Below are positions 32,291 to 39,047 of a stretch of DNA of 48,841 nucleotides, piece by piece. Below the pieces are notes generated by a model. The model was not told the origin of the DNA. It ran no database searches and saw only the letters and a list, made by a program, of their open reading frames with translations. The position numbers and the translations under genes were made by a program. Source of the DNA: Limiplasma sp964504385 (GTDB lineage Bacteria > Bacillota > Clostridia > Christensenellales > Aristaeellaceae). The stretch lies in contig CAZDEF010000010.1 of NCBI GenBank assembly GCA_964504385.1, positions 1 through 48,841 on the forward strand. Direction: 5' to 3'. Position 1 is the first letter of the stretch; the number at the start of each line of letters is the position of its first letter.

Positions 32291-33562
32291 TCAATCGATA
32301 AAGTCAAATTCCATATCGCCAATGGTAATGGTGGATCCTTCCCCTGCGCCCTTTTCACGCAGCGCGTCGATGATGCCGCGGTCGCGCAGGGTGCGGTGGA
32401 ACCAGTTGAGGGATTCTTCGTCATCGAAGTTCACGCTGTCGATGAAACGCTGCATGGCTGCACCTTCCACAAAGAAAACGTCGTTTTCGCGGCGAATGGT
32501 AAAGCCATCGTCGGGCAGCACGCGGGTCTCCTCCGCTTCCTCCTCGGCGAATACCAGCGGCGGGGGCAGCTCGGGCAGCAGACGCACCACCTCGTCCAGC
32601 AGTTCATCAAAGCCCTTGCGCATGGCAGCGCTGACCGCAAACGCCTTGTAGCCCATTTCTTCAAAGGCCTTTTTGAGCGCTTTGATCTCATCGCTGTCAT
32701 AGATCAGATCGCACTTATTCAGCACCACCAGCTGCGGCCGATCCACGGGCTCGCCGTACTTTTGCAGTTCCTCATTGATGATGCGGAAGTCGTCCAGCGG
32801 ATCACGCCCTTCGCTGCCAGCGGCATCCACCACATGCAGCAGCAGCCGCGTGCGCTCCACATGGCGCAGGAAATCGTGACCCAATCCCACGCCCTCGCTC
32901 GCGCCCTCGACCAAGCCGGGAATATCCGCCAGTACAAAATCCGTTTCATGGCGCTTGACGATGCCCAGATTGGGGGTGAGTGTGGTAAAGTGATAATTGG
33001 CGATTTTGGGCTTGGCGGCGGTCAGCGTGGCCAGAATGGTGCTCTTGCCCACGTTGGGGAAGCCTACCAATCCAACATCCGCAATGGTCTTGAGCTCAAG
33101 GCGGAACACATGCAGCTCCGTCTTGATGCCGGGCTTGGCAAAATTGGGCGCTTGGCGGGTAGGGGTAGCAAAATGCTGATTACCATGGCCGCCGCGGCCG
33201 CCGTGCAGCAGCACCTTGGTCTGGCCGGGCTCATTCATGTCAGCCACCACTGCGCCGTCCTCATCGCGCAGGAACACCGTGCCCACCGGGACCTTGATGA
33301 GCAGATCTTGTCCACGCTTGCCGTGGCAGCGCCCGGCACTGCCGTCCACGCCGTTTTCAGCCAGATACTTGCTGTGGAAACGGAAGTCCAGCAGCGTGTG
33401 CATATTGGGATCGGCATAGAGGACGATATCGCCGCCGTTGCCTCCATCGCCGCCGTCCGGGCCGCCGTTCTGCACAAATTTTTCGCGATGGAACGACACG
33501 CAGCCGTTTCCGCCGTTGCCGGCCTTCGCGGTGATTCTTACTCGATCAACAAATGACGCCAT
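32291..33562 (-). CDS. obgE: GTPase Obg
   Basis: Obg is an essential GTPase linked to 50S assembly, the stringent response and, in Bacillus, entry into sporulation. The 423-aa product has the glycine-rich Obg fold (residues 1-158, with KAGNGGNGCVSFHREKF and the GPDGGDGGNGGD region). The G domain follows, with G1 GFPNVGKST, G3 DIPGLVEGASEG and G4 NKCD. A C-terminal OCT domain begins near residue 345 (TIRRENDVFFVEG). AAGGAG precedes the ATG at a slightly long spacing. It is 22 bp from nth and 18 bp from yhbY. Confidence 0.96.
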   Translation of the reverse strand: MASFVDRVRITAKAGNGGNGCVSFHREKFVQNGGPDGGDGGNGGDIVLYADPNMHTLLDFRFHSKYLAENGVDGSAGRCHGKRGQDLLIKVPVGTVFLRDEDGAVVADMNEPGQTKVLLHGGRGGHGNQHFATPTRQAPNFAKPGIKTELHVFRLELKTIADVGLVGFPNVGKSTILATLTAAKPKIANYHFTTLTPNLGIVKRHETDFVLADIPGLVEGASEGVGLGHDFLRHVERTRLLLHVVDAAGSEGRDPLDDFRIINEELQKYGEPVDRPQLVVLNKCDLIYDSDEIKALKKAFEEMGYKAFAVSAAMRKGFDELLDEVVRLLPELPPPLVFAEEEAEETRVLPDDGFTIRRENDVFFVEGAAMQRFIDSVNFDDEESLNWFHRTLRDRGIIDALREKGAGEGSTITIGDMEFDFID

Positions 33563-33584
33563 TGATTTTTTCTACTCCTTATTC

Positions 33585-34259
33585 TCAGGCCTGAATGTCC
33601 TTTTTCCTGACGGCTTTCGGCGTGATGACTGCGCCGCCCGCAGCCTTGGCCGCCTTGCACAGCGGCTGCAGCGCACAGGATGCGCACGCCGGGTTGCGCG
33701 CGTGGCACACGCGCCGTCCGTGGAAGATGAGCCAGTGATGCGCCGCCACCCAGTCCTTCTTTGGAATGGCTTTCTGCAGCTGGCGTTCGGTTTCCTCCAC
33801 GTTCTTTGCGTCGGCCAGCCCGATGCGGTTGCTCACGCGGAACACATGCGTATCCACCGCAATGGTCGGCACGCCGAAGGCATTGGCCAGCACCACGTTG
33901 GCCGTCTTCTGCCCAACACCGGGCAGCGCCGTAAGCGCCTCCATGGTTCCCGGCACCTCGCCGCCGTGCCGCAGCATGATCAGGCGGCAGGCTTCCACAA
34001 TATTGGAGGCCTTGGTTTTGAAGCCGCAGCTCTTGACCATGGGGTATACGTCGTCCACACTGGCGGCAGCCATGCTTTCCGCCGTGGGGTAACGTTCGAA
34101 CAAGGCGGGAGTCACCTTGTTCACCTGCTTGTCCGTACACTGGGCAGACAGCATGACCGCTACCAGCGTTTCGTAAGGATTGCGGAAATTCAGCTCCGGT
34201 CTGGCATCCGGATACATCTCCCGCAGCGTTTCCAGTACGGCCTTTCGGCTGAATCGCAT
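33585..34259 (-). CDS. nth: Endonuclease III (DNA glycosylase/AP lyase)
   Basis: Nth removes oxidised pyrimidines and cuts the resulting abasic site in base-excision repair. The 224-aa protein contains the LSAQCTDKQVNKVTP segment and the helix-hairpin-helix LPGVGQKTANVV with the catalytic Lys. The catalytic Asp is in AVDTHVFRVSNRIGL. The C-terminal iron-sulfur cluster has C-x6-C-x2-C-x5-C spacing (CHARNPACASCALQPLC). Length and motifs are standard. It starts 4 bp after folT and 22 bp before obgE, so it is transcribed with them. Confidence 0.95.
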   Translation of the reverse strand: MRFSRKAVLETLREMYPDARPELNFRNPYETLVAVMLSAQCTDKQVNKVTPALFERYPTAESMAAASVDDVYPMVKSCGFKTKASNIVEACRLIMLRHGGEVPGTMEALTALPGVGQKTANVVLANAFGVPTIAVDTHVFRVSNRIGLADAKNVEETERQLQKAIPKKDWVAAHHWLIFHGRRVCHARNPACASCALQPLCKAAKAAGGAVITPKAVRKKDIQA

Positions 34260-34263
34260 CTTG

Positions 34264-34806
34264 CTACTCCTTCCAGAACTGCACCGTGGGCGGCAGCTTG
34301 ATCCGTTTGAGCAGCTGCAGGCACAGGTACATCACGATCATCTGTGCAGGAGCCTCCAGCAGATACACGCTGGCCCGCACCGTCACCCAGCCCCAATAGG
34401 TTTTGCTTCCATACAGCATGCTCAGCCACAGTGAATTGAGAAACAGATTGGCCAGCGCAGCCAGCAGCACTGCTGCAGCCACGCGCGGCGCCGACGTTCT
34501 GTGCCGATACAGCGGCAGCGCATACAGCGCGCCCACCAGCGCGCTGGTAATCGTGAAGCCCGGAAAGTACGCACCTGCCGGAAACAGATGCGCGCCGATC
34601 AGATCCCCCAGCGCGCCCACCAGCAATCCGCCCGGCACGCCCAGCAGCGCGCCCGCCACGGCCACCGGCAGGAAGCCGAAGCTGAACTGTTTGCCCTCCA
34701 GCGGTACCTGCAGCAGATTGCCCAGCACAACCTGCAGCGCCACCAGCAGCGCCAGCAGCACCAGCTGCTGCGTGGTAAACCGGTAACGATTCGCTTTTTC
34801 TCGCAT
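34264..34806 (-). CDS. folT: Folate ECF transporter substrate-binding (S) component
   Basis: FolT is the membrane S-component that binds folates and works with the shared ECF energising module (EcfA, EcfA', EcfT), which is not in this window. The 180-aa protein has five to six hydrophobic helices (first about residues 13-35). It carries the folate-family signature GALGDLIGAHLFPAGAYFPG and a late helix with RASVYLLEAPAQMIVM. A tetrahydrofolate riboswitch lies directly upstream, which supports the folate specificity. The ribosome binding site AGGAGG is the 3' arm of a hairpin. It is the first gene of a six-gene run. Confidence 0.92.
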   Translation of the reverse strand: MREKANRYRFTTQQLVLLALLVALQVVLGNLLQVPLEGKQFSFGFLPVAVAGALLGVPGGLLVGALGDLIGAHLFPAGAYFPGFTITSALVGALYALPLYRHRTSAPRVAAAVLLAALANLFLNSLWLSMLYGSKTYWGWVTVRASVYLLEAPAQMIVMYLCLQLLKRIKLPPTVQFWKE

Positions 34807-34812
34807 ACGAAA

Positions 34813-34849
34813 AAAGACCTCCTGTCAATGAATGTCGACTCGCAGGAGG
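34813..34849 (-). promoter_or_regulatory. Hairpin that hides the folT ribosome binding site (expression platform)
   Basis: CCTCCTG and CAGGAGG on the minus strand form a stem that contains the only ribosome binding site. It is followed by TCTTTTTT, so it can act as translation block or terminator. Its 5' arm overlaps the 3' strand of riboswitch stem P1 (CTGCCT). Confidence 0.65.
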
Positions 34850-34958
34850 CAGCACCAAGACAGCGGGATGCGCCGCAGGCACCGCGCCGGTAAACCGGCT
34901 TCGTTTCATGACAACTCCCCGTTCATGAACACTTAACGCGCTTGCAGCTACTCTGCCT
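34847..34958 (-). ncRNA. Tetrahydrofolate (THF) riboswitch
   Basis: The minus-strand leader matches the folT/THF riboswitch pattern. P1 is AGGCAG with CTGCCT. Within it are AGAGTAG, then GCGCGTTAAGTG, the ACGGGGAGTTG segment, AAACGAAGC, GGCGCGGTG, and the late GCATCCCGCT. These are the family's conserved blocks in the right order. It lies between the promoter (34982-35010) and folT. THF binding is expected to reduce expression of folT and of any cotranscribed genes. Confidence 0.88.
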
Positions 34959-34981
34959 GACACGAATCGCAGGACGCTGAT

Positions 34982-35010
34982 ATTGTACGATGAGACGCGG
35001 AAAAAAGCAA
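34982..35010 (-). promoter_or_regulatory. Promoter for the THF-riboswitch operon
   Basis: Minus-strand TTGCTT (35005-35010) and TACAAT (34982-34987), 17-bp spacer. The -35 box overlaps the T-run of the fRMsr terminator. Confidence 0.78.
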
Positions 35011-35025
35011 GCGTTCTTCACGCTT
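35001..35025 (-). terminator. Terminator of the fRMsr gene
   Basis: AAGCGT-GAAGA-ACGCTT followed by six T after two bases. The stem overlaps the stop codon of the gene. Confidence 0.75.
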
Positions 35026-35500
35026 TGCAAAGCATTTCGCACAGTTTTTCCAGTCCGGACAGGTCCTGCTGATCGAATCGTTTTTTCACAGGGCTGTCGA
35101 TATCCAGCACGCCCAGCAGCTGTCCTTCCCGCATCAGCGGGATCACCACCTCGCTTTGCGAAAGCGCGTCGCAGGCGATGTGACCGGGAAACTGATGCAC
35201 ATCCGCCACCAGCTGGGGCTGAAGCGTTTGCGCAGCCGTCCCGCATACGCCGCGGCCAATGGGGATACGGATGCATGCCGGCTTGCCCTGAAAAGGCCCC
35301 AGCACCAGCATGCCCTCTTTCAGACGATAGAATCCTGCCCAGTTGATCTGCTCCAGCGCGTCAAACAGCAGCGCGCTCATATTCGCCATGTTGGCGATCA
35401 AGTCGTCTTCGCCCGCTATCAATCCGCCAAGCATCGTTTCCAGCAGCGCGTATTTTTCCTTCTTGTCCGTGGGATAGTTTATCCCCTGCCATGCCGACAC
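35018..35500 (-). CDS. Free methionine-R-sulfoxide reductase (GAF domain)
   Basis: fRMsr (MsrC) reduces free methionine-(R)-sulfoxide with a GAF-fold active site and thioredoxin-type reductant. The roughly 160-aa protein has the family's INWAGFYRLKEG segment, then PACIRIPIGRGVCGTAA with two of the three catalytic cysteines. VADVHQFPGHIACD supplies the third Cys and SQSEVVIPL follows. AGGAGG at 35508-35513 is 7 nt from a GTG at 35500. The ATG at 35506 is too close to it, so GTG is my preferred start. The divergent neighbour is a rubredoxin-flavin reductase, so this is a redox-defence locus. Confidence 0.9.
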   Translation of the reverse strand: MSAWQGINYPTDKKEKYALLETMLGGLIAGEDDLIANMANMSALLFDALEQINWAGFYRLKEGMLVLGPFQGKPACIRIPIGRGVCGTAAQTLQPQLVADVHQFPGHIACDALSQSEVVIPLMREGQLLGVLDIDSPVKKRFDQQDLSGLEKLCEMLCKA

Positions 35501-35529
35501 CCGCATTCCTCCTTCTCGGTTTCTTTTCC

Positions 35530-35535
35530 AGTATA
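35530..35535 (-). promoter_or_regulatory. Extended -10 promoter element for fRMsr
   Basis: TGG-TATACT on the minus strand (TATACT at 35530-35535), an extended -10 element. The -35 region is weak (ATGGAA). Confidence 0.5.
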
Positions 35536-35613
35536 CCATACTTTCGCAGTTTTTCCATCCCGCCCTGCGGGCAAACTATCCGCATCCACGCTCACAGAAA
35601 GGATGATGAAAAA

Positions 35614-36225
35614 ATGGCGCTGGATCCCACTGCACTGTTTACCATCAGCTATGGCCTGTATGTGCTGACTACCCGCGATGACCGCCGGGACTGCGGCTGT
35701 ATCGTCAACAGCGTGATGCAGCTGACCGAAAAGCCCCTGCGTATCGCCGTAAGCGTGAACCGGCAAACGCACACCGCGCACGCCGTGGAGCAGCACGGCC
35801 TTTTCAATCTGTCCGTCATCAGCGAACAAGGCACGATGGCGCTGTTCCGCCGTTTCGGCTTTCAAAGCGGACGGGACACGGATAAATTTGCAGAGAGCGA
35901 CGACCCAAGCAGTGAAAACGGGCTGCGCTATCTGAACCATTCCTGCTGCGCGCTGATCAGCGGAAAGGTCGAGCGCGTCATCGACTGCGGTACGCATGTG
36001 CTGTTCATCGCCGCAGTGACAGAGGCGAAAAAGCTTTCCGCGCAGCCGCCCATGACCTACGATCACTATTTTGCGCATGTCAAGCCGCAATCCGCCTCCA
36101 AGCCAAAGCGCGGATATGTATGCCGCATCTGCGGTTATTTCCACGAAGGCGATGTGCTGCCGGAGGATTTCGTGTGCCCCATCTGCAAACACGGTGCAAC
36201 GGATTTTGAACCGGTGGGCTTCTGA
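35614..36225 (+). CDS. Flavin reductase-rubredoxin fusion (high-molecular-weight rubredoxin)
   Basis: This 203-aa protein joins a flavin-reductase-like FMN-binding domain (residues 1-150; YGLYVLTTRDD, QTHTAHAVEQHG, NHSCCALISGKV) to a C-terminal rubredoxin (residues 165-203). The rubredoxin has the two iron-binding pairs CRICG and CPICK. In Moorella, Hrb of this type passes electrons from NADH to A-type flavoproteins that reduce oxygen or nitric oxide. The N-terminal segment of the open frame upstream of 35614 is out of family, and GAAAGGAT sits about 10 nt before this ATG. It marks the organism as an anaerobe with oxygen-defence chemistry. Confidence 0.9.
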   Translation: MALDPTALFTISYGLYVLTTRDDRRDCGCIVNSVMQLTEKPLRIAVSVNRQTHTAHAVEQHGLFNLSVISEQGTMALFRRFGFQSGRDTDKFAESDDPSSENGLRYLNHSCCALISGKVERVIDCGTHVLFIAAVTEAKKLSAQPPMTYDHYFAHVKPQSASKPKRGYVCRICGYFHEGDVLPEDFVCPICKHGATDFEPVGF

Positions 36226-36228
36226 CAC

Positions 36229-36257
36229 TTGCGTTTCCGTCTCAAATGCGGTATGAT
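36229..36257 (+). promoter_or_regulatory. Promoter for the 76-aa gene
   Basis: TTGCGT (36229-36234) and TATGAT (36252-36257), 17-bp spacer. Confidence 0.78.
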
Positions 36258-36289
36258 AAATACCCAACCGAGAAAGGAGACAGAACGAT

Positions 36290-36520
36290 ATGTCTGAAGA
36301 ACGCAAGTCCCTTGAAGAAATGACTGCCGACCAGCCCGAGACCGCCAAGCGCGACCGTAAAAACTGGGTCGCTTTCGTGGAGAGCGATGTGGTGAATTTC
36401 CTCACGCTCAACGAGATCGAGAAAATGACCATCGACGACGGAGCCGGCAACAAGGCCAAGCTGACCCGCCGCAAGGACGGCAGTGTTTATGTGGAGTGCA
36501 CCAGCTCCAACGTGCTGTAA
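36290..36520 (+). CDS. Small acidic-basic protein, 76 aa, unknown
   Basis: I do not recognise this protein. It has a charged N-terminus (EERKSLEEMTADQPETAKRD), then a compact region with NWVAFVESDVVNFLTLNEIE and a beta-hairpin-like end (KLTRRKDGSVYVECTSS). No membrane segment or cysteine pair occurs. The gene has a strong promoter, the ribosome binding site AAAGGAG and its own terminator, so it is a real, independently expressed gene. The layout recalls small nucleic-acid-binding or antitoxin-like proteins, but nothing in the sequence proves it. Confidence 0.75.
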   Translation: MSEERKSLEEMTADQPETAKRDRKNWVAFVESDVVNFLTLNEIEKMTIDDGAGNKAKLTRRKDGSVYVECTSSNVL

Positions 36521-36527
36521 CAAATGA

Positions 36528-36572
36528 AGCGCCGCACGCCTGATGACCACAGGCGTTGCGGCGCTGTCTTGT
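36528..36572 (+). terminator. Terminator after the 76-aa gene
   Basis: AGCGCCGCACGCCTG pairs with CAGGCGTTGCGGCGCT (one bulge), followed by a short T-rich stretch. Confidence 0.8.
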
Positions 36573-36588
36573 TGTAGGGAGGAAGCCG

Positions 36589-37167
36589 ATGAACCACTTT
36601 TTTGCCTATCTGGACCGTATGAAGCTCATCCGCCGCTGGGGATTGATGCGCAACACCCTGCCGGAAAACGACATGGAGCACACTCTGCAGACCGCTTATA
36701 TCGCCCACGGTCTGTCGGTACTGGCAAATGTGCGCTACGGCCGCTGCGTCCATCCGGAGCATGTGACCATGCTGGCTCTGTACCACGATGTGAGCGAAGT
36801 CATCACGGGCGATCTGCCCACGCCGGTCAAGTACAAAACCCCCGCCATCCAGGACGCATACCGCAATCTGGAAGCCCATGCCAAGGAACAGCTGCTGGAC
36901 ATGCTGCCGGATGATCTGCGCCCCCACTTCGTCCCCTATGTGCAGCCGGACGAAGAAGGCTGCGAATGGCAGCTGGTCAAAGCGGCCGACCGCATCAGCG
37001 CCTACCTCAAATGCGTGGAGGAGGAAAAGATGGGCAACCGTGATTTTGATCAGGCCAAAGCCACCATCTATCAAAGTCTGTCGCTCCATCCCCTGCCGGA
37101 GGTACAGGACTTCATGCGCGAATTTGTGCCCAGCTTCAGCCTGTCGCCCGATGAGCTGAGCCGCTGA
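36589..37167 (+). CDS. YfbR-type 5'-nucleotidase (HD domain)
   Basis: YfbR enzymes are HD-domain 5'-deoxynucleotidases that dephosphorylate dNMPs. The 192-aa product has the family's start (FFAYLDRMKLIRRWGLMRNT) and the ENDMEHTLQTAYIAHGL segment with the first His. The HD pair is in LALYHDVSEVITGDLPTPVK, and the distal VKAADRISAYLKC supplies the last Asp. GGGAGGA lies about 5 nt before the ATG. It is followed by a strong terminator shared with the convergent mtnA. Confidence 0.9.
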   Translation: MNHFFAYLDRMKLIRRWGLMRNTLPENDMEHTLQTAYIAHGLSVLANVRYGRCVHPEHVTMLALYHDVSEVITGDLPTPVKYKTPAIQDAYRNLEAHAKEQLLDMLPDDLRPHFVPYVQPDEEGCEWQLVKAADRISAYLKCVEEEKMGNRDFDQAKATIYQSLSLHPLPEVQDFMREFVPSFSLSPDELSR

Positions 37168-37179
37168 ATCAATACAGAC

Positions 37180-37215
37180 ACAGGAGCCTGAGGTTATATG
37201 TTCTCAGGCTCCTGT
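37180..37215. terminator. Bidirectional terminator between yfbR-like gene and mtnA
   Basis: ACAGGAGCCTGAG (37180-37192) and CTCAGGCTCCTGT (37203-37215) form a perfect 13-bp stem. Confidence 0.85.
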
Positions 37216-37224
37216 TTGATTGGG

Positions 37225-38298
37225 TCATTTTCGGTTTTTCTTCTCAAAAATCGCTTTCAGGCTTTCCGTGTACGGCGGATAGGCCACGCCTTCTTCCGTA
37301 ACGATACCGGTAATGAGCTCGTGCTCCGTCACATCAAATGCGGGATTGTATACCTTCACGCCCTCGGGCGCCATGCGCTGCTTGTACCACATCTCCGTCA
37401 CTTCATGGGCAGGGCGCTGCTCGATCACGATCTCTTCGCCGCTTGCAATGCTCATGTCAATGGTCGAGGTAGGGCCCAGCACATAGAAGGGAATGCCGTA
37501 ATGCTTGGCCAGGATCGCCACACCGGAGGTACCGATCTTGTTGCACGCATCGCCATTGGCCGCCACACGGTCGCATCCTACAAACACCGCGTCCACCCAT
37601 CCGTTCTTCATCACCTGCGAAGCCATGTTATCACAGATCACAGTGGTGTCCACGCCGTCTGCCACCATCTCGAAAGCGGACAGTCTGGCTCCCTGAAGCA
37701 ACGGGCGCGTTTCATCCGTGTAGACACGGAAATGCATGCCGCGCTCTCTGCCCAGATGAATGGGCGATAGGGCGGTGCCGTACTTGGAGGTAGCCAGCTG
37801 GCCCGCATTGCAGTGGGTGAGGATGCCTGCGCCGTCATGGATGAGCGCCAGTCCATGTTCGCCGATCCGGCGGCACATCTCCACGTCCTCCTCATAGATG
37901 GCAACGCTCTCATCATGCAGCAGCGTCTTCAGTTCCGGCACGGAGGCGTTCCTGCTGTCCAGCGCCTTTTGCTCCATGCGGTTGAGCGCCCACGACAGAT
38001 TGACAGCCGTCGGGCGTGCGGAATTGAGGTATTCCCGGGCTTCGTGCAGCCCTGCAAGGAAAGCGTCGCGGTCATCGGTCTGCAGCCCCTTGGCGGCCAG
38101 ATACATGCCGAAGCCCGCAGCCACTCCAATGGCTGGCGCGCCGCGCACCTGAAGCAGATAAATGGCGTTCCAGATCTCCTGCTGCGTTTTCAGGTGCAGC
38201 ATCGCGATCTCGCCCGGCAGCTTCGTCTGATCCACGATCACCAGCGCGCTGTTTTCATCGTCCAGCGCAACGGTATCGTACCGCAGGATGTCGTTCAT
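37225..38298 (-). CDS. mtnA: S-methyl-5-thioribose-1-phosphate isomerase
   Basis: MtnA converts 5-methylthioribose 1-phosphate to the ribulose form in salvage of methylthioadenosine. It also acts on 5-deoxyribose 1-phosphate in some bacteria. The 357-aa protein has the VRGAPAIGVAAGFGMYLAA loop, the catalytic Cys in ILTHCNAGQLATSKYGT, and the catalytic Asp in GCDRVAANGDACNKIGT. The C-terminal PAFDVTEHELITGIVTEEGV segment is also typical. Its ATG overlaps the aldolase stop by four bases (ATGA). The rest of the universal methionine salvage pathway (mtnB, mtnC, mtnD) is absent here. The fused reading of operon content is discussed in the findings. Confidence 0.95.
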   Translation of the reverse strand: MNDILRYDTVALDDENSALVIVDQTKLPGEIAMLHLKTQQEIWNAIYLLQVRGAPAIGVAAGFGMYLAAKGLQTDDRDAFLAGLHEAREYLNSARPTAVNLSWALNRMEQKALDSRNASVPELKTLLHDESVAIYEEDVEMCRRIGEHGLALIHDGAGILTHCNAGQLATSKYGTALSPIHLGRERGMHFRVYTDETRPLLQGARLSAFEMVADGVDTTVICDNMASQVMKNGWVDAVFVGCDRVAANGDACNKIGTSGVAILAKHYGIPFYVLGPTSTIDMSIASGEEIVIEQRPAHEVTEMWYKQRMAPEGVKVYNPAFDVTEHELITGIVTEEGVAYPPYTESLKAIFEKKNRK

Positions 38299-39029
38299 TC
38301 GTGTTCTCCCCCATTCTGCCCGCCAGGATGATCCTGCAGGTTGCTCTCCGCGTCTGCGCCCGCAGGCATGCCGCCGGTGGTCACGCCCAATCCATAGCGG
38401 ATCTCGATCAGCCGCGCTACCTGCTTCTGGCTCAGCACGCGCGGCGGTTGCGGCTCATAGCCGGTATAGCGCAGGATCATCGCATAGTGCTCGGTCGATT
38501 CCATGCGATACCACGCCTCCATCAGATCCTTGCCCCACGTCACCACGCCATGGTTGCCCAGCAGAATGGCATTATGCTCGCGGCAATAAGGCGCGATGCT
38601 GTCCGGAATGCCCTGCGAACCGGGTTCCTCGTAATGCACACAGGGCACCACGCCCAGATTCACCACGGCTTCGGGATAAATGGCCTGATCCAGCGGCATG
38701 CCGGCAATGGCATAGGCCGTGCTCACCGGCGGGTGCGCATGGCACACAGCCTTCGCCAGCGGATTTTCCTGATAGATGCGCAGATGCATCTTCACTTCGC
38801 TGGACGGTCGGCAGGAGCCATCGATCACCGTGCCATCCATGCGCATCTTCACCATCATCGCTTCCGTCATGAATCCCTTGGACACCCCTGTGGGCGTGGT
38901 CAGGATCGTGTCGTCGTCCAGTTTCAGGCTGATATTGCCATCGTTGGCGGCCACAAAGTCCTTCTCGTACATTCTGCGGCCAATGTCCACCAGCAATTGG
39001 CGGGCAGACCGCTCGTTCATTTTCTCCAT
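38295..39029 (-). CDS. Class II aldolase/adducin family protein (candidate Ald2)
   Basis: Class II aldolases cleave sugar 1-phosphates using Zn. The 244-aa protein has the FVAANDGNISLKL segment, TTPTGVSKG, and the SSEVKMHLRIYQ Glu. Zinc ligands are in AVCHAHPPVSTAYA, with a third His in LLGNHGVVTWG, as in L-fuculose-1-phosphate aldolase. Directly coupled to mtnA, it most likely cleaves 5-methylthioribulose 1-phosphate or 5-deoxyribulose 1-phosphate to dihydroxyacetone phosphate and an aldehyde. A fuculose or rhamnulose aldolase is the main alternative, but no sugar isomerase or kinase is adjacent. AGGAGG precedes the ATG at 5 nt. It is 18 bp after ftsK. Confidence 0.88.
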   Translation of the reverse strand: MEKMNERSARQLLVDIGRRMYEKDFVAANDGNISLKLDDDTILTTPTGVSKGFMTEAMMVKMRMDGTVIDGSCRPSSEVKMHLRIYQENPLAKAVCHAHPPVSTAYAIAGMPLDQAIYPEAVVNLGVVPCVHYEEPGSQGIPDSIAPYCREHNAILLGNHGVVTWGKDLMEAWYRMESTEHYAMILRYTGYEPQPPRVLSQKQVARLIEIRYGLGVTTGGMPAGADAESNLQDHPGGQNGGEHE

Positions 39030-39047
39030 GCGCCCCTCCTGTGCCCG

